Assembly (NCBI GenBank): GCA_051530055.1
Contig: CM121343.1
Span: 7,440,001 to 7,504,000, forward strand
Origin: Neoechinorhynchus agilis
Lineage: Eukaryota; Acanthocephala
Direction: 5' to 3'
DNA length: 64,000 nucleotides
The notes beneath the pieces were generated by a model. The model was not told the origin of the DNA. It made no database searches and worked only from the letters and a program-made list of their open reading frames with translations. Positions 48,674 through 64,000 of the stretch are shown here, one piece after another; the stretch's first letter is position 1; the number at the start of each line of letters is the position of its first letter. A program made the translations under genes and the position numbers.

Positions 48674-49153
48674 TCACTTCTCATCTGAAAAGGGTCCCTT
48701 GAGCACTTTTTGAACGAACACCTCGTAATTAAAAAGCCCATCGGCATCTTCTCTAGTATCAGTGCTTCTTAGGATCTCTTCTACGTGATCGATTGGGAGC
48801 TTTTCAGCCATACCTACCAATACTTGACTTAACTCTGCCAGGGACATCATTCCATTACTTTCCTTGTCGAACAGTTTCAATCCCTCCATGAAATCCTCGT
48901 ATGTTCCGAACACGTCATCGGGCATCTTATAGAACTCTGAATAAATTGGAAGGAACTCTTCAAAAGTGATGGACTTCTCGCCCAACTTCTTAGTCTGCTC
49001 GTGCTTCTCACACATCGCCTGACTTGGACTCAAGCCGAGCGCTCGCAACATGTCGCCGATGTAGAAAGCATCCACCTTCTTTGAATAAGTCTTGTCGAAC
49101 ACTTCAAAAACTTGCCTGGCGTCATCTACTTTGTCCGATGGTAAATCTGCCAT
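48674..49153 (-). CDS. Myosin essential (alkali) light chain
   Basis: A 159-residue single-exon protein of the calmodulin/troponin-C superfamily that binds the first IQ motif of myosin heavy chain. MADLPSDKVDDARQVFEVFD, IGDMLRALGLSPSQA, EEFLPIYSEFYKMPDD, then GLKLFDKESNGMMSLAELSQ and DGLFNYEVFVQKVLKGPF follow the order and spacing of invertebrate muscle essential light chains (about 150 residues). EF-hand loops are degenerate, with few acidic ligands, as is normal for this family. An ATG at 49,153 follows a CACACACACAGAG tract. No upstream gene is linked to it. Confidence 0.92.
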   Translation of the reverse strand: MADLPSDKVDDARQVFEVFDKTYSKKVDAFYIGDMLRALGLSPSQAMCEKHEQTKKLGEKSITFEEFLPIYSEFYKMPDDVFGTYEDFMEGLKLFDKESNGMMSLAELSQVLVGMAEKLPIDHVEEILRSTDTREDADGLFNYEVFVQKVLKGPFSDEK

Positions 49154-49569
49154 TTCTCTGTGTGTGTGTGCTGATGCTGCTGGATGATGAGGAAGAGAAA
49201 GCTATGTGCCGATTTGTGCGGTAGCGCAAGACATGTAATATACAAACTGTAAACCAATTTGCCACCACCCCTTCCTCTCTATTTCCCGTGTCTATTTTTG
49301 CTCATCCTTTGTTGCTGCGCTCTACACCACCACCGCCGCCGCCGCCGTCGCTGCATAATAAGCATCCAACAAAACACGCGCGCGTCGGCGAAAATACGCG
49401 ACGATAATGGGACTCGTGACGTATCCAAACTATTCGTGGATTCTTCCAGCTCAAACGTGACGAAATTGAACAGTCTGTGCAGTGTCGCGCGCAACCCTTT
49501 TTTCATGAGTAAAAGAGCTAGTCAGGACATTGTGTGCCGAATGTTCAATGAAAAAGATACGGTTTTACT
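49154..49569. promoter_or_regulatory. Compact intergenic region between two minus-strand genes
   Basis: Promoter/5' UTR of the light chain and downstream flank of the carrier gene. Contains a (CACACACA) run, a CCACCGCCGCCGCCGCCG run near 49,330 and GC-rich CGCGCG near 49,380. No individual site assigned. Confidence 0.4.
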
Positions 49570-50551
49570 CTACAACCATCTCTCCTTCTTACACGCTTCT
49601 TTATCAGGCTTTGGGCTCCATTTGTAGACGGCGATTATTAGACCCGTTTGGATACCAGTTTTCATCAGCGAAGGTAGGACTCCCTTGTAAAATCCGTTCA
49701 ATCCTTCGTTTCTAAATATTCTTTTTCCACAATCTAGAACACCAGTGTAAACAACTTTGTTGTTAAAATCCCAGCTCTTAAATCCTTGAACTTGAAGTCT
49801 TTTCTTTATAACATCTAATGGATAAAATGTTAGTTTTGATGTCGCTCCAGATAGAAATCCAGCACCGAGGGTTTTTGCGGGGCTGTCTGTTCCCAATTTC
49901 TCTTCGAAAACCGTCAGTGATCCAAATGTAGTGGCTCCGGTTAAGGTCATTAGTATAATTGCAGGCGTGACCCCTCGCCACAATTTAAGGACTCCGTCGT
50001 TTTTTATGATGTCCGCGATTCCGTTGGCGATTCCGCTGTAGTGCTTATTGATTTTCTGAGACACCATTCTCGTTCTCATCATATCCAGGGGGTAAGAAAC
50101 GAGTGTGGCTGTAAAATACGCGAAACTTCCACATATTAGATTCCTAATTGGTAGACTAAATAATTGGTTCTCGGCAAATGGTTTTCCTTAATCCAAGATT
50201 CCAATTCATTTTAACGAGCTTTTGATGGTCGTTATGTTTTGCTTCCACATGCGTGAGAAGAGTGTTCATTCCTTCGTAAGCTTCGAATTGGGTCACAACA
50301 AACGATGCAGTCAGCATTTGACTCGTTAAATGTCCTTTCCAAAAGGCTAAGATTCCTTCGTTTCTAAATACATTGATCACTGTCCTGTACACGCCTCCCA
50401 AGCGTATCCTTCTAGCTGGGTCGATTTGGAGTCTTATTTTAACAACATCCATGGGCTGTAGCATGATTCTAGACACAAAACCTCCCGTGAAACTGGCGAG
50501 TGCAGCTTGAAGGGGACCTCGAGTTTCAGTGCCTAAAGGTCTCGTTGACAT
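49570..50551 (-). CDS. SLC25A19: Mitochondrial carrier, SLC25A19 (thiamine pyrophosphate carrier) type
   Basis: Six-helix inner-membrane transporter expected to bring thiamine pyrophosphate into mitochondria. Two exons: 50,551 to about 50,200, and about 50,145 to 49,570, with an acceptor TTATTTAG before SLPIRNLICGSF. All three carrier signatures are present: QPMDVVKIRLQ, YPLDMMRTRM and YPLDVIKKRLQVQGF. The last, with LSGATSKLTFYPLD, GVLDCGKRIFRNEGLNGFYK and PSLMKTGIQTGLI, fits SLC25A19 best among carriers. Length of about 310 residues is normal. ATG at 50,551 lies six bases after a TTTTTAG acceptor-like sequence. Substrate is inferred from family similarity only. Confidence 0.88.
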
Positions 50552-50599
50552 TATATTCTAAAAAGGACGTGCGACTCAGAGGCAAACGCTCAATGTAAC

Positions 50600-51200
50600 C
50601 CCGCTCGCTCGCTTTCATGCACTATGGAATTTTCAAATCTTTTTTTTGCCCCGTTTGAGTTTTTTCCGGAGCCGCTCAATCATCAGAACGACTCCGATTC
50701 TTCTGCGCGACGTATTCAGCGCACCTCACGTAGTTTGAAGCCTCTCATGTAACCTTATTCATCATCGTCATCATCATCGTCATCATCGATTTCGTATCAG
50801 GATGCGAAGCTAACTTTAATCCAAGAAGATTGTAGCCCTTTTTAAGAGGGAAAAAGAACGCGGATCGGCCTTTGTCGGAATTAATGCTTATGAACGTTCG
50901 CGATGTCGTTCTTGGCAGTCGTCTCTCTCATGTATTCGTATCTTTCTTCATACGGACCGGAACCAGTGCGACATTGACAAATCATTTGCATCGTTCCAGA
51001 AAGGCACGTCTCTCGTTCAAAACAACAATTTTTTCTCTTACAGTTCGTCGTGTCTTTATTTGATCCAATGAAACGCGAACATCAATAATATCGATTTTAC
51101 TATTTGGGTATGCGCACCCTCCAGTTCGCATACAATCAGAGTCTTACGACTTTCGGCTACATATCTTTTTGGAGCCTCTTGGCTAACTCACAAACATCGG
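50600..51200. other. Upstream flank of the carrier gene
   Basis: Contains a TCATCGTCATCATCATCG simple repeat at about 50,761-50,790. The GC-rich segment at 51,110-51,200 leads into the 103-bp array. No gene supported. Confidence 0.4.
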
Positions 51201-51204
51201 AGGC

Positions 51205-51930
51205 GCTCAACCGCACTCGAAGGGGACAGGACCAACTCACTTTTAGGGCCCATGGGCGATCTTAAACCTGACCCCTACTACCCTTGGAATCCAGCGACCA
51301 ATCAAGCGCTCAACCGCACTCGAAGAGGGCAGAACCAACTCACTTTTAGGGCCCATGGGCGATCTTAAACCTGACCCCTACTACCCTTGGAATCCAGCGA
51401 CCAATCAAGCGCTCAACCGCACTCGAAGGGGACAGGGCCAACTCACTTTTAGGGCCCATGGGCGATCTTAAACCTGACCCCTACTACCCTTGGAATCCAG
51501 CGACCAATCAAGCGCTCAACCGCACTCGAAGGGGACAGGGCCAACTCACTTTTAGGGCCCATGGGCGATCTTAAACCTGACCCCTACTGCCCTTGGAATC
51601 CAGCGACCAATCAAGCGCTCAACCGCACTCGAAGGGGACAGGGCCAACTCACTTTTAGGGCCCATGGGCGATCTTAAACCTGACCCCTACTGCCCTTGGA
51701 ATCCAGCGACCAATCAAGCGCTCAACCGCACTCGAAGGGGACAGGGCCAACTCACTTTTAGGGCCCATGGGCGATCTTAAACCTGACCCCTACTGCCCTT
51801 GGAATCCAGCGACCAATCAAGCGCTCAACCGCACTCGAAGGGGACAGGACCAACTCACTTTTAGGGCCCATGGGCGATCTTAAACCTGACCCCTACTACC
51901 CTTGGTATCCAACGACCAATCAAGCGCACA
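51205..51930. repeat. 103-bp tandem array, seven copies
   Basis: Units contain GCGCTCAACCGCACTCGAAG, CCAACTCACTTTTAGGGCCC, ATGGGCGATCTTAAACCTGA and CCCTTGGAATCCAGCGACC. Almost identical copies (G/A and A/G differences only). Markedly GC-richer than its surroundings. No coding frame is conserved. Confidence 0.96.
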
Positions 51931-51984
51931 ACACTGGGCCCCAACGCGCCCGTTTATGTCAACAAATTACAACGGCTTGCCTCC

Positions 51985-52080
51985 TCGAATTTCCCCGATA
52001 TTTCACACAAACCTTGAGGAAATGTCGGAATTATCCGACATGTGAAATATCGAGGAAATAAATCATCGGTGATTTTTTAA
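51985..52080 (+). mobile_element. Family C core copy with strong stem and GAAATATC box
   Basis: CCCCGATATTTCACACAAAC on the left mirrors GTGAAATATCGAGGAAATAA on the right. On the plus strand CCTTGAGGAAA is followed by the perfect stem TGTCGG/CCGACA (loop AATTAT), then TGTGAAATATCGAGG. This is the hammerhead-like order with two extra bases before GAAA. Confidence 0.65.
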
Positions 52081-52533
52081 TATTAAGGTGACTATTGTTC
52101 ATCCCACTCTAATCTATGCCATTTCGCTTTTAAAAACCGGGAAGGTGCCAGTTGGTCTCGGTTACTTTTGTTACCGATCCAATGGTTGAGTTTGAAAAGA
52201 CGGGCGTAGGCGCACTACCGGTTAGAAATTCAACCAACACAATTTCCAAGGGCTAATTCGAAGCTCGTTTGTTGGTACTTGCACAATTTGTGAGATCGTT
52301 CAAATTGAAGTGCACACACACACGAAAAAGTGTTCATTTTGGAAATGTAACCCTTTACGCAATTGAAGAAGATGATTTTTTGGCAGAAACGAATTCCCTC
52401 AGCAGTCACATTTTCCACTCCTATTATTGGAATCATACTGCATCGATTGTTTAGAAATGTTCGCTCCATGAAAAGATCGCCCTATTGATTGAACTGAATT
52501 TACACGAGAAATGCCTTTCAAATAGAAACTAAC
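52081..52533. other. Probable Rab3 last intron / 3' region
   Basis: Rab3 should end in a prenylated Cys-x-Cys exon downstream of 52,534. I did not find a convincing one here, nor another gene. Confidence 0.35.
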
Positions 52534-57686
<5,153 letters not shown>

Positions 57687-58390
57687 GATCGATATGGATG
57701 GATTGTGATCGAAAGGCGACGAGGCAAAGCTGTGAAAATTTGAAACTGAGCAAGTCTCGAACGTGGAAGCGAGCAGTGATGAAACTGTTCTGCAGCTTGA
57801 CGACAGCTCAAGATCGGATACGACTGCATTTGCCACGCGCGCGAGTATTTAAAGCGCAGTCACAACCATCACACATTGCGCTCTCCCGTTTTCCACTCAC
57901 AATTAAATTTAGTCGACTAGGCGGCGGCGGCACACGGGCGAGGAACCGCGCAGAGGGAATCGGATTTTCGCCGTGCTATAAATACGGAATGGAAAAATGC
58001 CACACTGGTGTCTCTTTTTTTGATTCGAGTTACTGCCTAGAATGCACGGAAAAAATGACAAACTTCTATTGTGTGATTAAAAATTGAATAAATCCGGTTA
58101 GTTTTGACGCATTCCATCACAAGACGAATGAAATATCTCACACCAACGAAGCCGGCCCCTCCTCCTCGGATAAGTGCGCACACAGAAATGTAGATGTGAT
58201 CATCTATTCTCAAGTGGATTACTGAGACTATTATACACGCGCATACACAAAAGTGACAAAAGTTTCTACAAGAAACTTTCACCCTCATTCCATAAAAAAA
58301 GAAAACTTAGCCAATGCAGTTCCTATCCTAACGTAGAACCATTCGGTGCCATTCACAACCTAATATATAAATGCAAAGTCTTCTAAGACG
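57687..58390. promoter_or_regulatory. 5' flank of Rab3
   Basis: GC-rich near 57,910 (GGCGGCGGCGG) and contains a ACACGCGCATACACA run at 58,230. An open frame continues upstream of the Rab3 ATG without a better start codon, so it is probably 5' UTR. No specific element assigned. Confidence 0.4.
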
Positions 58391-58394
58391 TTCT

Positions 58395-59320
58395 TTTTCA
58401 ACAATTCTATTGAAACAGCCAAATCGCGAGTAATCGACATTATTTAAAAAATATTCTATTAAACCATTTTTCATTTCGGATTACATCGTCGCTGAAATGA
58501 ACCATTTGAACATCGTCTTGTTTGAATAATTCTATTAAAGCAGTCAAATCGCGAGTACTCGACAATATTTAAAAAATATTCTATCAAACCTTTTTACATT
58601 TCGGATTGCATCGCCGCTGAAAAAAGACATTTGAACATCGTTTTGTTTGAATAATTCTATTAAAGCAGTCAAATCGCGAGTACTCGACAATATTTAAAAA
58701 ATATTCTATCAAACCTTTTTACATTTCGGATTGCATCGCCGCTGAAAAAAGACATTTGAACATCGTTTTGTTTGAATAATTCTATTAAAGCAGTCAAATC
58801 GCGAGTACTCGACAATATTTAAAAAATATTCTATCAAACCTTTTTACATTTCGGATTGCATCGCCGCTGAAAAAAGACATTTGAACATCGTTTTGTTTGA
58901 ATAATTCTATTAAAGCAGTCAAATCGCGAGTACTCGACAATATGGCGGTGGGGAAAAAATTATATCAAAGAATGATAGGAGAGATAAATGAAATCGTCGT
59001 AAACACTTGCGAACAATCGCTGAAGAAGATCCGAGATAGTGGATCGAAATATCCAATAAAAATCTTAATTTCATTTATCTCTCCTATCAACAAATAACAA
59101 TGAATTATCTTTTCAACATCAAAGAATGAATTATATTGAAATATTTCGTCCAATAGCACTGGATTTCTTCAGTCAGATATTGCTTAAAAAAATTCTATCA
59201 AACCTTTTTACATTTCGGATTACATCGTCGCTGAAAAAAGACTTTTGAACATCGTTTTGTTTGAATCATTCTATTGAAACAGTCAAATCGCGAGTCTTCG
59301 ACGTTATTTATAAATATTCT
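58395..59320. repeat. 124-bp tandem array interrupted by a foldback insertion
   Basis: Units ATTCTATTAAAGCAGTCAAA, TCGCGAGTACTCGACAATAT, TTTTTACATTTCGGATTGCA and AACATCGTTTTGTTTGAATA start near 58,403, 58,530, 58,654, 58,778 and 58,902, then resume at 59,190-59,320. Between them, about 58,942-59,185 is a different sequence with a 21-bp inverted repeat: GATAGGAGAGATAAATGAAA at 58,973 returns inverted at 59,069. This looks like an insertion into one unit. Confidence 0.92.
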
Positions 59321-59388
59321 ATTGTTGTGGTAGCTGGCATCAGTACATCCAAAAATCTACTGTCGCCGCACAAAAATGGTTTTTTTAT

Positions 59389-62300
59389 TCAACATAACAC
59401 GGAAAACGTTAACATGAACCTTATGATGTCGTTAATGGTCACTACATAGCTCCCCTCAAGAGGGTTCTTCCGTTTTTTGCGAGGTCTGCATCGTTTAGGA
59501 GGTTGAGCGAGAATGACGGGTGATGTTGGATCGGTATACGCTTGTTTGAGGCGGTCTATCGATACGTTCTCTCGTTTTTCACCGAGATCGATCATGAAAA
59601 ACCTTTCGTTGCGATCAAGTACTTCGTAAGGTCCGGTATACGGCGCCTGTATGGGATTCCCATGCTGACCGCGTCTGACAAAAACGAACGATGTTCTGCT
59701 GAGAGGTTGTAGTACAAACGTCGTCACTTTACCATGGCTCACAACGGGTATGGGCGCAAGAGATTTAACCTTATTACGTAGCCGTTGTAGATGAGTGTGA
59801 GAATCGACTTGGCTAAGTGAAGAATTAAGAAAATCGGCAGGTATGTTGATGGCACTTCCATATACATGCTCTGCTGCCGAGGAATCAAGGTCGGCATTGG
59901 GCGCGGTGCGAATTCCTAACAAAATCCAAGGCAATTCGTCGATCCAATTGTTTCCGCAGAGGCGAGCTTTCAAAACCGATTTCAGATGCCTGTGGAATCT
60001 TTCTGCCATTCCATTGGATTAATGATGATACGCGGTTGTGCGGTGGAGCTTCATTCCTAAATGTTCTGCGATTGTTCTTCACAGCTCTGATATGAATTGT
60101 GGCCCTCGATCGGAAGTGATGTCGTTAGGAATACCGAAACGAGCTATCCATTGGCTGATAAATGCTCTTGCACACGTGACGGCGTTGGTATTATTTAAAG
60201 GAATCGCCTTAGGCCATCGAGTATATCGGTATATCACGGTTAATAAATGGGTAAACCTTGTGATGCCGGCAGCGGACCTACTAAATCTATATGGATATGA
60301 TCAAATCCACGTTGCGGAGGTTCGAAAGTAGAAAGCGGTGCTCGTATGCGTCTTTGAACCTTAGCCTTTTGACATCCGATGCATGACTGAACCCAGACAC
60401 TAACATCCTTTGATAAACCAGGCCAAACGTATCTTGTTTTAACCAATTTGCGGGTTGCGTTGATTCCAGGGTGGCAAACCTGGTGTACAGTTTCGAAAAC
60501 TCCTTTCGTCCAAGATGATGGTACCAACGGTCTATAACAGCCAATCGAAATGTCACACAAAATAGTTTGTCCTGCGCCATTGAAAGGAATTTCTTTCAAC
60601 TGTAGCGAGGTATTCGCTGAACGATATGCCTGGATGTGTTGATCAGACTTTTGATCTTCTGCCATCGCTTCAAACGATATTCCTTCGGAAATACTGGCTA
60701 AATAATCAACGCGGGACAATGCATCGGCAACTTGGTTCTCTTGTCCACTGATGTGTTCGATATTGGTCTTGAACTCAGATATATAATTCAAATGTCGTTC
60801 TTGACGGGCTGACCAAGGATCCGAAACTTTTGACATCGCATAAACTAAAGGTCGATGATCAGTGTAAATCGTAAACGATCTACACTCAACGTAATATCGA
60901 AAATGTCGAACAGCGAGATACATGGCCAGAAGCTCGCGATCGAAGGTGCTGTACCGTTGTTCAGGTTCACACAGTTGTTTGCTGAAGAATGCCAGCGACT
61001 GCCATGAATCGGACGCCAATAACGAACTCGGATGCATCTGTATTGATAGAGATTGTTGTGTCGGTCACTGAATGTGAAAGCATCGTTGCGTTTGCTAGAG
61101 CGGCTTCAGTTTTTTTCGAATGCTGAAGCCATTTCAACTGTCCAAGAAAAACTTCGTAGATTTGTTTTACCAGAAAGCGCTTGGTAGAGCGGACGCAACA
61201 GACGGGCTGCCGAAGGGATGAAATGATGATAATATTTTACCATACCAACAAATCCTTGCAAAGCTTTGGTGGATGTTGGAGGAGGGAAACTGCGAATCGC
61301 CCTTACTTTATCTGGCAATGGTACTGTACCCCGTCCACTCACACGGTGTCCTATTAAATCGATCTATTCTACGCCGAACTCACACTTATCTGGGTTCAGA
61401 ACGATGCCGTACTCTGAGAGTCGATCGAACAATGTTCGTAGGTGTTTCCTGTGCTCGGATCGATTTGAACTCGCGATCAGTATATCATCTAAGTAGACGA
61501 AAGCAAAATCCATACCTGAAAAAACCGTATCCATTAACCGCTGGAATGTTTGTGCAGCATTTTTCAACCCGAAAGGCATACGAAGAAATTCAAAAAGGCT
61601 AAAAGGCGTAATAATCGCAGTTTTTGGTATGTCTTGTTCCGCCACCCGAATTTGATGATACCCTCGGACGAGGTCTATTTTCGAGAAAATTGTTGTTCCA
61701 GCGAGTTTAGCTGAAAAATCTTGTATTCGAGGAATCGGATATCTTTAGCCTGCGGTAATCGCTACAAGGACGCCATCCACCGCCTGATTTGGGTACGAGA
61801 TGCAACGGAGACGACCACTGGCTATTTGAGCGTCTAATGATTCCAAGATCCTCCATATTTTTGAATTCGGATTTAGTAATAGCGAGTTTATCGGGCGGGA
61901 GGCGTCGCTGTCCAGCATGGAGTGGTTGTCCTTGTGTCTCAATAATGTGCTCCACTGCATGTTTGGTCGAAATGTCCGAAAAGGTAGGTCTCGTTATATC
62001 GGGGAAATCTGCGAGAATTTTACTAAATTCGTTGTTCTTCGATCCGAGGAAATCGACGCTGAGGGCTTCGATCGATACAGGAATGGAGGCTAATTGTATC
62101 ATTGCGAAAGTTTCTGCACTAACCAGCTGCTTATTCCTTAAGTCGACCAGTAAACCTGAGTGTCGAAGGAAATCAGCGCCTAGGATAGGGTGTTTAACCG
62201 CGGCAAGAGTGAATATCCATTCCGTCTGAGTTTTACCGAAATTCAACTGCAGTAGCTTGTTGCCGAATCTTGGGATTGTTGAACCGTTTGCAGCTGTAAG

Positions 62301-62800
62301 TGCTCTGCCAGGGTGTTTAGTCTGTTTATCGAGTGTTGTGGCTGGAAGGACGCTGATTTCGGCACCAGTATCGACTAAGAACCGTCGTCCAGTTTGGCGT
62401 TCGTTTAGGAAAAAGAGGCTATTGACAGAGGGACCGATCATCATTGCCTCTACTAATGATCGGTCAATTCGTTTTTTGGGTTGGCTTTCAATTTGAAATC
62501 CGCCGATCGCTTACAAGGTGATCTACATTTCCTTGCTCTACCTCCAAATTTACGGTGGTAATAGCATAAATCTGATACTGTTACTGGGATTTGCTTGGTC
62601 GCAATCTTTTTCTTAAAGGTTGCCTTGATTGCAAAATGTTGTCGGCAGCACGTGCAAGCTCACGAGGTTCGGTGATTTTCGAATGAACTAGAATAGATCG
62701 GATCTTCTTAGGCATGCGTTCAAGAAATATTTCGCGGAATAAGAAACATGGTGAGTTGCTTTCGAGGTACGCTAGCATCTCATCCATTAACGCCGAAGGC
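59389..62800 (-). mobile_element. Ty3/gypsy LTR-retrotransposon fossil (pol and end of gag)
   Basis: Internal region of a Ty3/gypsy element read on the minus strand. In order: a short gag-end piece, aspartic protease (VDTGAEISVLP), reverse transcriptase with a [11 protein letters not shown] catalytic block, RNase H (YTDHRPLVYAM), integrase with its zinc-binding and core parts, and a C-terminal GPY-like region (PYTGPYEVLDRNERF). The order RT-RNaseH-integrase separates it from Ty1/copia. It is broken, with about five interruptions of frame, so it is inactive. No flanking long terminal repeats were recognised. The protein domains remain easily readable, so its age is moderate rather than ancient. 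Confidence 0.9.
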
Positions 62801-62877
62801 TTTTCGTCTCCAAGCTCCCTTATCTATTGATGATTGTTTGATTGACAATCCGACTGAAAGGGAGAGATTTTATTGAA

Positions 62878-62916
62878 ACACCTAGCTTTCGCCGTCCAAC
62901 GGCTTCTTCAGGGTGT
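62878..62916 (-). ncRNA. Putative hammerhead ribozyme (type I, minimal) of the Penelope-like element
   Basis: Read on the minus strand: stem I ACACC; core CTGAAGA; one extra A; stem II GCCG/CGGC with loop TTGGA; GAAA; a two-base GC; TA; then GGTGT closing stem I (five perfect pairs). The invariant positions CUGANGA and GAAA and a permissible cleavage context (U then A) are present. It lies 28-66 bp downstream of the stop of the Penelope-like ORF on the same strand. Penelope-like elements are known to carry such ribozymes in their terminal repeats. The very short stem III is typical of that group but makes single-unit activity doubtful. Not verified by folding. Confidence 0.6.
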
Positions 62917-62943
62917 AATCTACAATGCGAGTGAAGTGGAAGT

Positions 62944-64000
62944 TCACATGAGATTCATGACGGCAGACAACTCATCCTTCTGGTTAATGAGTGTCCTACC
63001 GTCCGACCGATGCCCGCTAGAGTCCTCACGATCCCGGGTCTCTCGGGATATGATCAGCGCTTCCGCTATCGACAGTTCGACGGGATCCTGCGCTTTGTAC
63101 ATTATGCGCGTGGACAGCTGAACTGTTCCATCCGGGTGGACTCGCGAATAATGTTTCGCCCACGGTGTCGTCACATACGATTGCGCACTTGGGTTCAACG
63201 AGTTTCGTACATGCTCGGCCACTCTTTGGCGAAGTGGCCTTTCTGTTTTTCCCACGTACGTGACCAAGTGGCCACGGTCAATCCGACACCGTTCACACCG
63301 GATCTCGTAGACCACACTGCTCTGATCGCACATCTTCCAGTCACGATCAATGGCTTGCTGACGCTCCTCGTCCATCCTCGCACCTGCTGCGTATCTGCAC
63401 ATTAGGCACGACCGAGGGCATTCCTGATGATCCTCATGATGCCTCGTTCTCGTCAGCATCCTCCGCAGCGTTCTACACCCTCTGTGCACAATACGCACAT
63501 TCAACCCTGCTTGCCTGAGCAGTACTTTGACTCTCTTCGTGAACATTTCACTCACGTACGGAATTCGTAGGATCGGCCTATCGTCCTTTCGTTCACTCAT
63601 GGGTCCAGCGTCTCGTCTAATTCTATTTTCCACTTCTCGCTGGAATCCTTCGATCTCCTCTGTCGAATATCCGTTGTCCGCGAAGATCTTGTTTACTGCT
63701 TCCACCGCTCCACGCTTCGCGTCCCACGACGATGAGCAGGTGGTTGCCGATTTATGCATACCAGCGTATATCGCCGCTTTCATCGCCCAAGGATGGTGAG
63801 AATCTCGGTGCATCACAATCGACTTCCTGCATGGCTTTCGATACCAATTGAAGTTGGACACATCGTCGGATTTGAAGCGGAGATTGAGGAATGGCAGGTA
63901 GTCCGAAGGTTGGTCTCTTGTAACTTGAATCCTCCTATTCGAGTCCATTGAATTTAATAGTGACTCAATGGTATCGACCTCATCATCCTCGGTGAAGGTC
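62944..64000 (-). mobile_element. Penelope-like retroelement, RT end and GIY-YIG endonuclease, open to the window edge
   Basis: One uninterrupted frame from the window edge to a stop at 62,944. The upstream part (FTEDDEVDTIESLLNSMDSN, then LPFLNLRFKSDDVSNFNWYR, KP, HHPWAMKAA) is the C-terminal side of the Penelope RT. The middle has the cysteine-bearing linker (HHEDHQECPRSCLMC). The end is the GIY-YIG nuclease (VVYEIRCERC, then HLVTYVGKTERPLRQRVAEH, then a conserved AEALII). Because the visible frame is open and motifs are intact, this copy may be recent. Its 5' half lies outside the window. Confidence 0.9.

Overview
The window is nuclear DNA of a small-bodied invertebrate animal. Protein-coding genes are metazoan (Rab3, PDZ-GEF, VPS54, RanBPM, an IVNS1ABP-type BTB-kelch protein, APRT, a myosin essential light chain, an SLC25A19-type mitochondrial carrier). 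They carry GT-AG introns that are mostly very short (about 28-80 nt), plus one 4.4 kb intron. The myosin light chain and Rab3 look protostome-like. Three genes have a pyrimidine-tract/AG acceptor just upstream of the ATG, which would fit spliced-leader trans-splicing, but the phylum cannot be fixed from the sequence alone.

Layout. 0.3-2.3 kb: RanBPM-like gene (+). 2.4-8.0 kb: decayed LINE (+) running into a 67-bp satellite of about 39 copies. 8.9-12.8 kb: PDZ-GEF (-). 13.3-18.2 kb: repeat block (161-bp array, foldback array, 335-bp array) with the APRT gene (-) embedded. 18.8-22.1 kb: LINE 3' fragment, Tigger-like DNA transposon relic, palindromic elements. 26.9-28.7 kb: LRR-type single-pass membrane protein (+) with a long microsatellite-rich 5' flank. 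31.2-33.6 kb: second LINE fragment (-) and an 80-bp satellite. 33.6-35.2 kb: truncated, frameshifted kexin/furin-like protease copy (+). 35.6-36.5 kb: Penelope-like fragment (-) and its 153-bp tandem repeat. 38.0-40.35 kb: VPS54 (-). 40.9-43.3 kb: the same 161-bp (inverted) and 335-bp repeat families again. 45.0-48.3 kb: IVNS1ABP-like (+). 48.7-49.2 kb: myosin light chain (-). 49.6-50.6 kb: thiamine-pyrophosphate-carrier-like (-). 51.2-51.9 kb: 103-bp array. 52.5-57.7 kb: Rab3 (-) with several tandem arrays in its large intron. 58.4-59.3 kb: 124-bp array. 59.4-62.8 kb: broken Ty3/gypsy LTR-element fossil (-). 62.9-64.0 kb: Penelope-like element (-), open to the window edge.

The genes are ordinary housekeeping, cytoskeletal and trafficking genes, with no operon logic visible. 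The most interesting layer is the noncoding DNA. Many otherwise different repeats (161-, 335- and 153-bp tandem units and several palindromic dispersed elements) carry all or part of one architecture: a CTGATGA-like box, a self-complementary stem, then GAAA followed by CGTC or TATC. This is the plan of a hammerhead ribozyme. A more canonical copy lies directly downstream of the Penelope-like ORF at 62.9 kb. Penelope-like elements and animal 'retrozymes' (short tandem ribozyme-bearing retroelements of a few hundred bp) are known to carry such motifs. The window may therefore hold several families of hammerhead-bearing, Penelope-mobilised satellites. This comes from reading the sequence by eye; no folding or covariance search was run.
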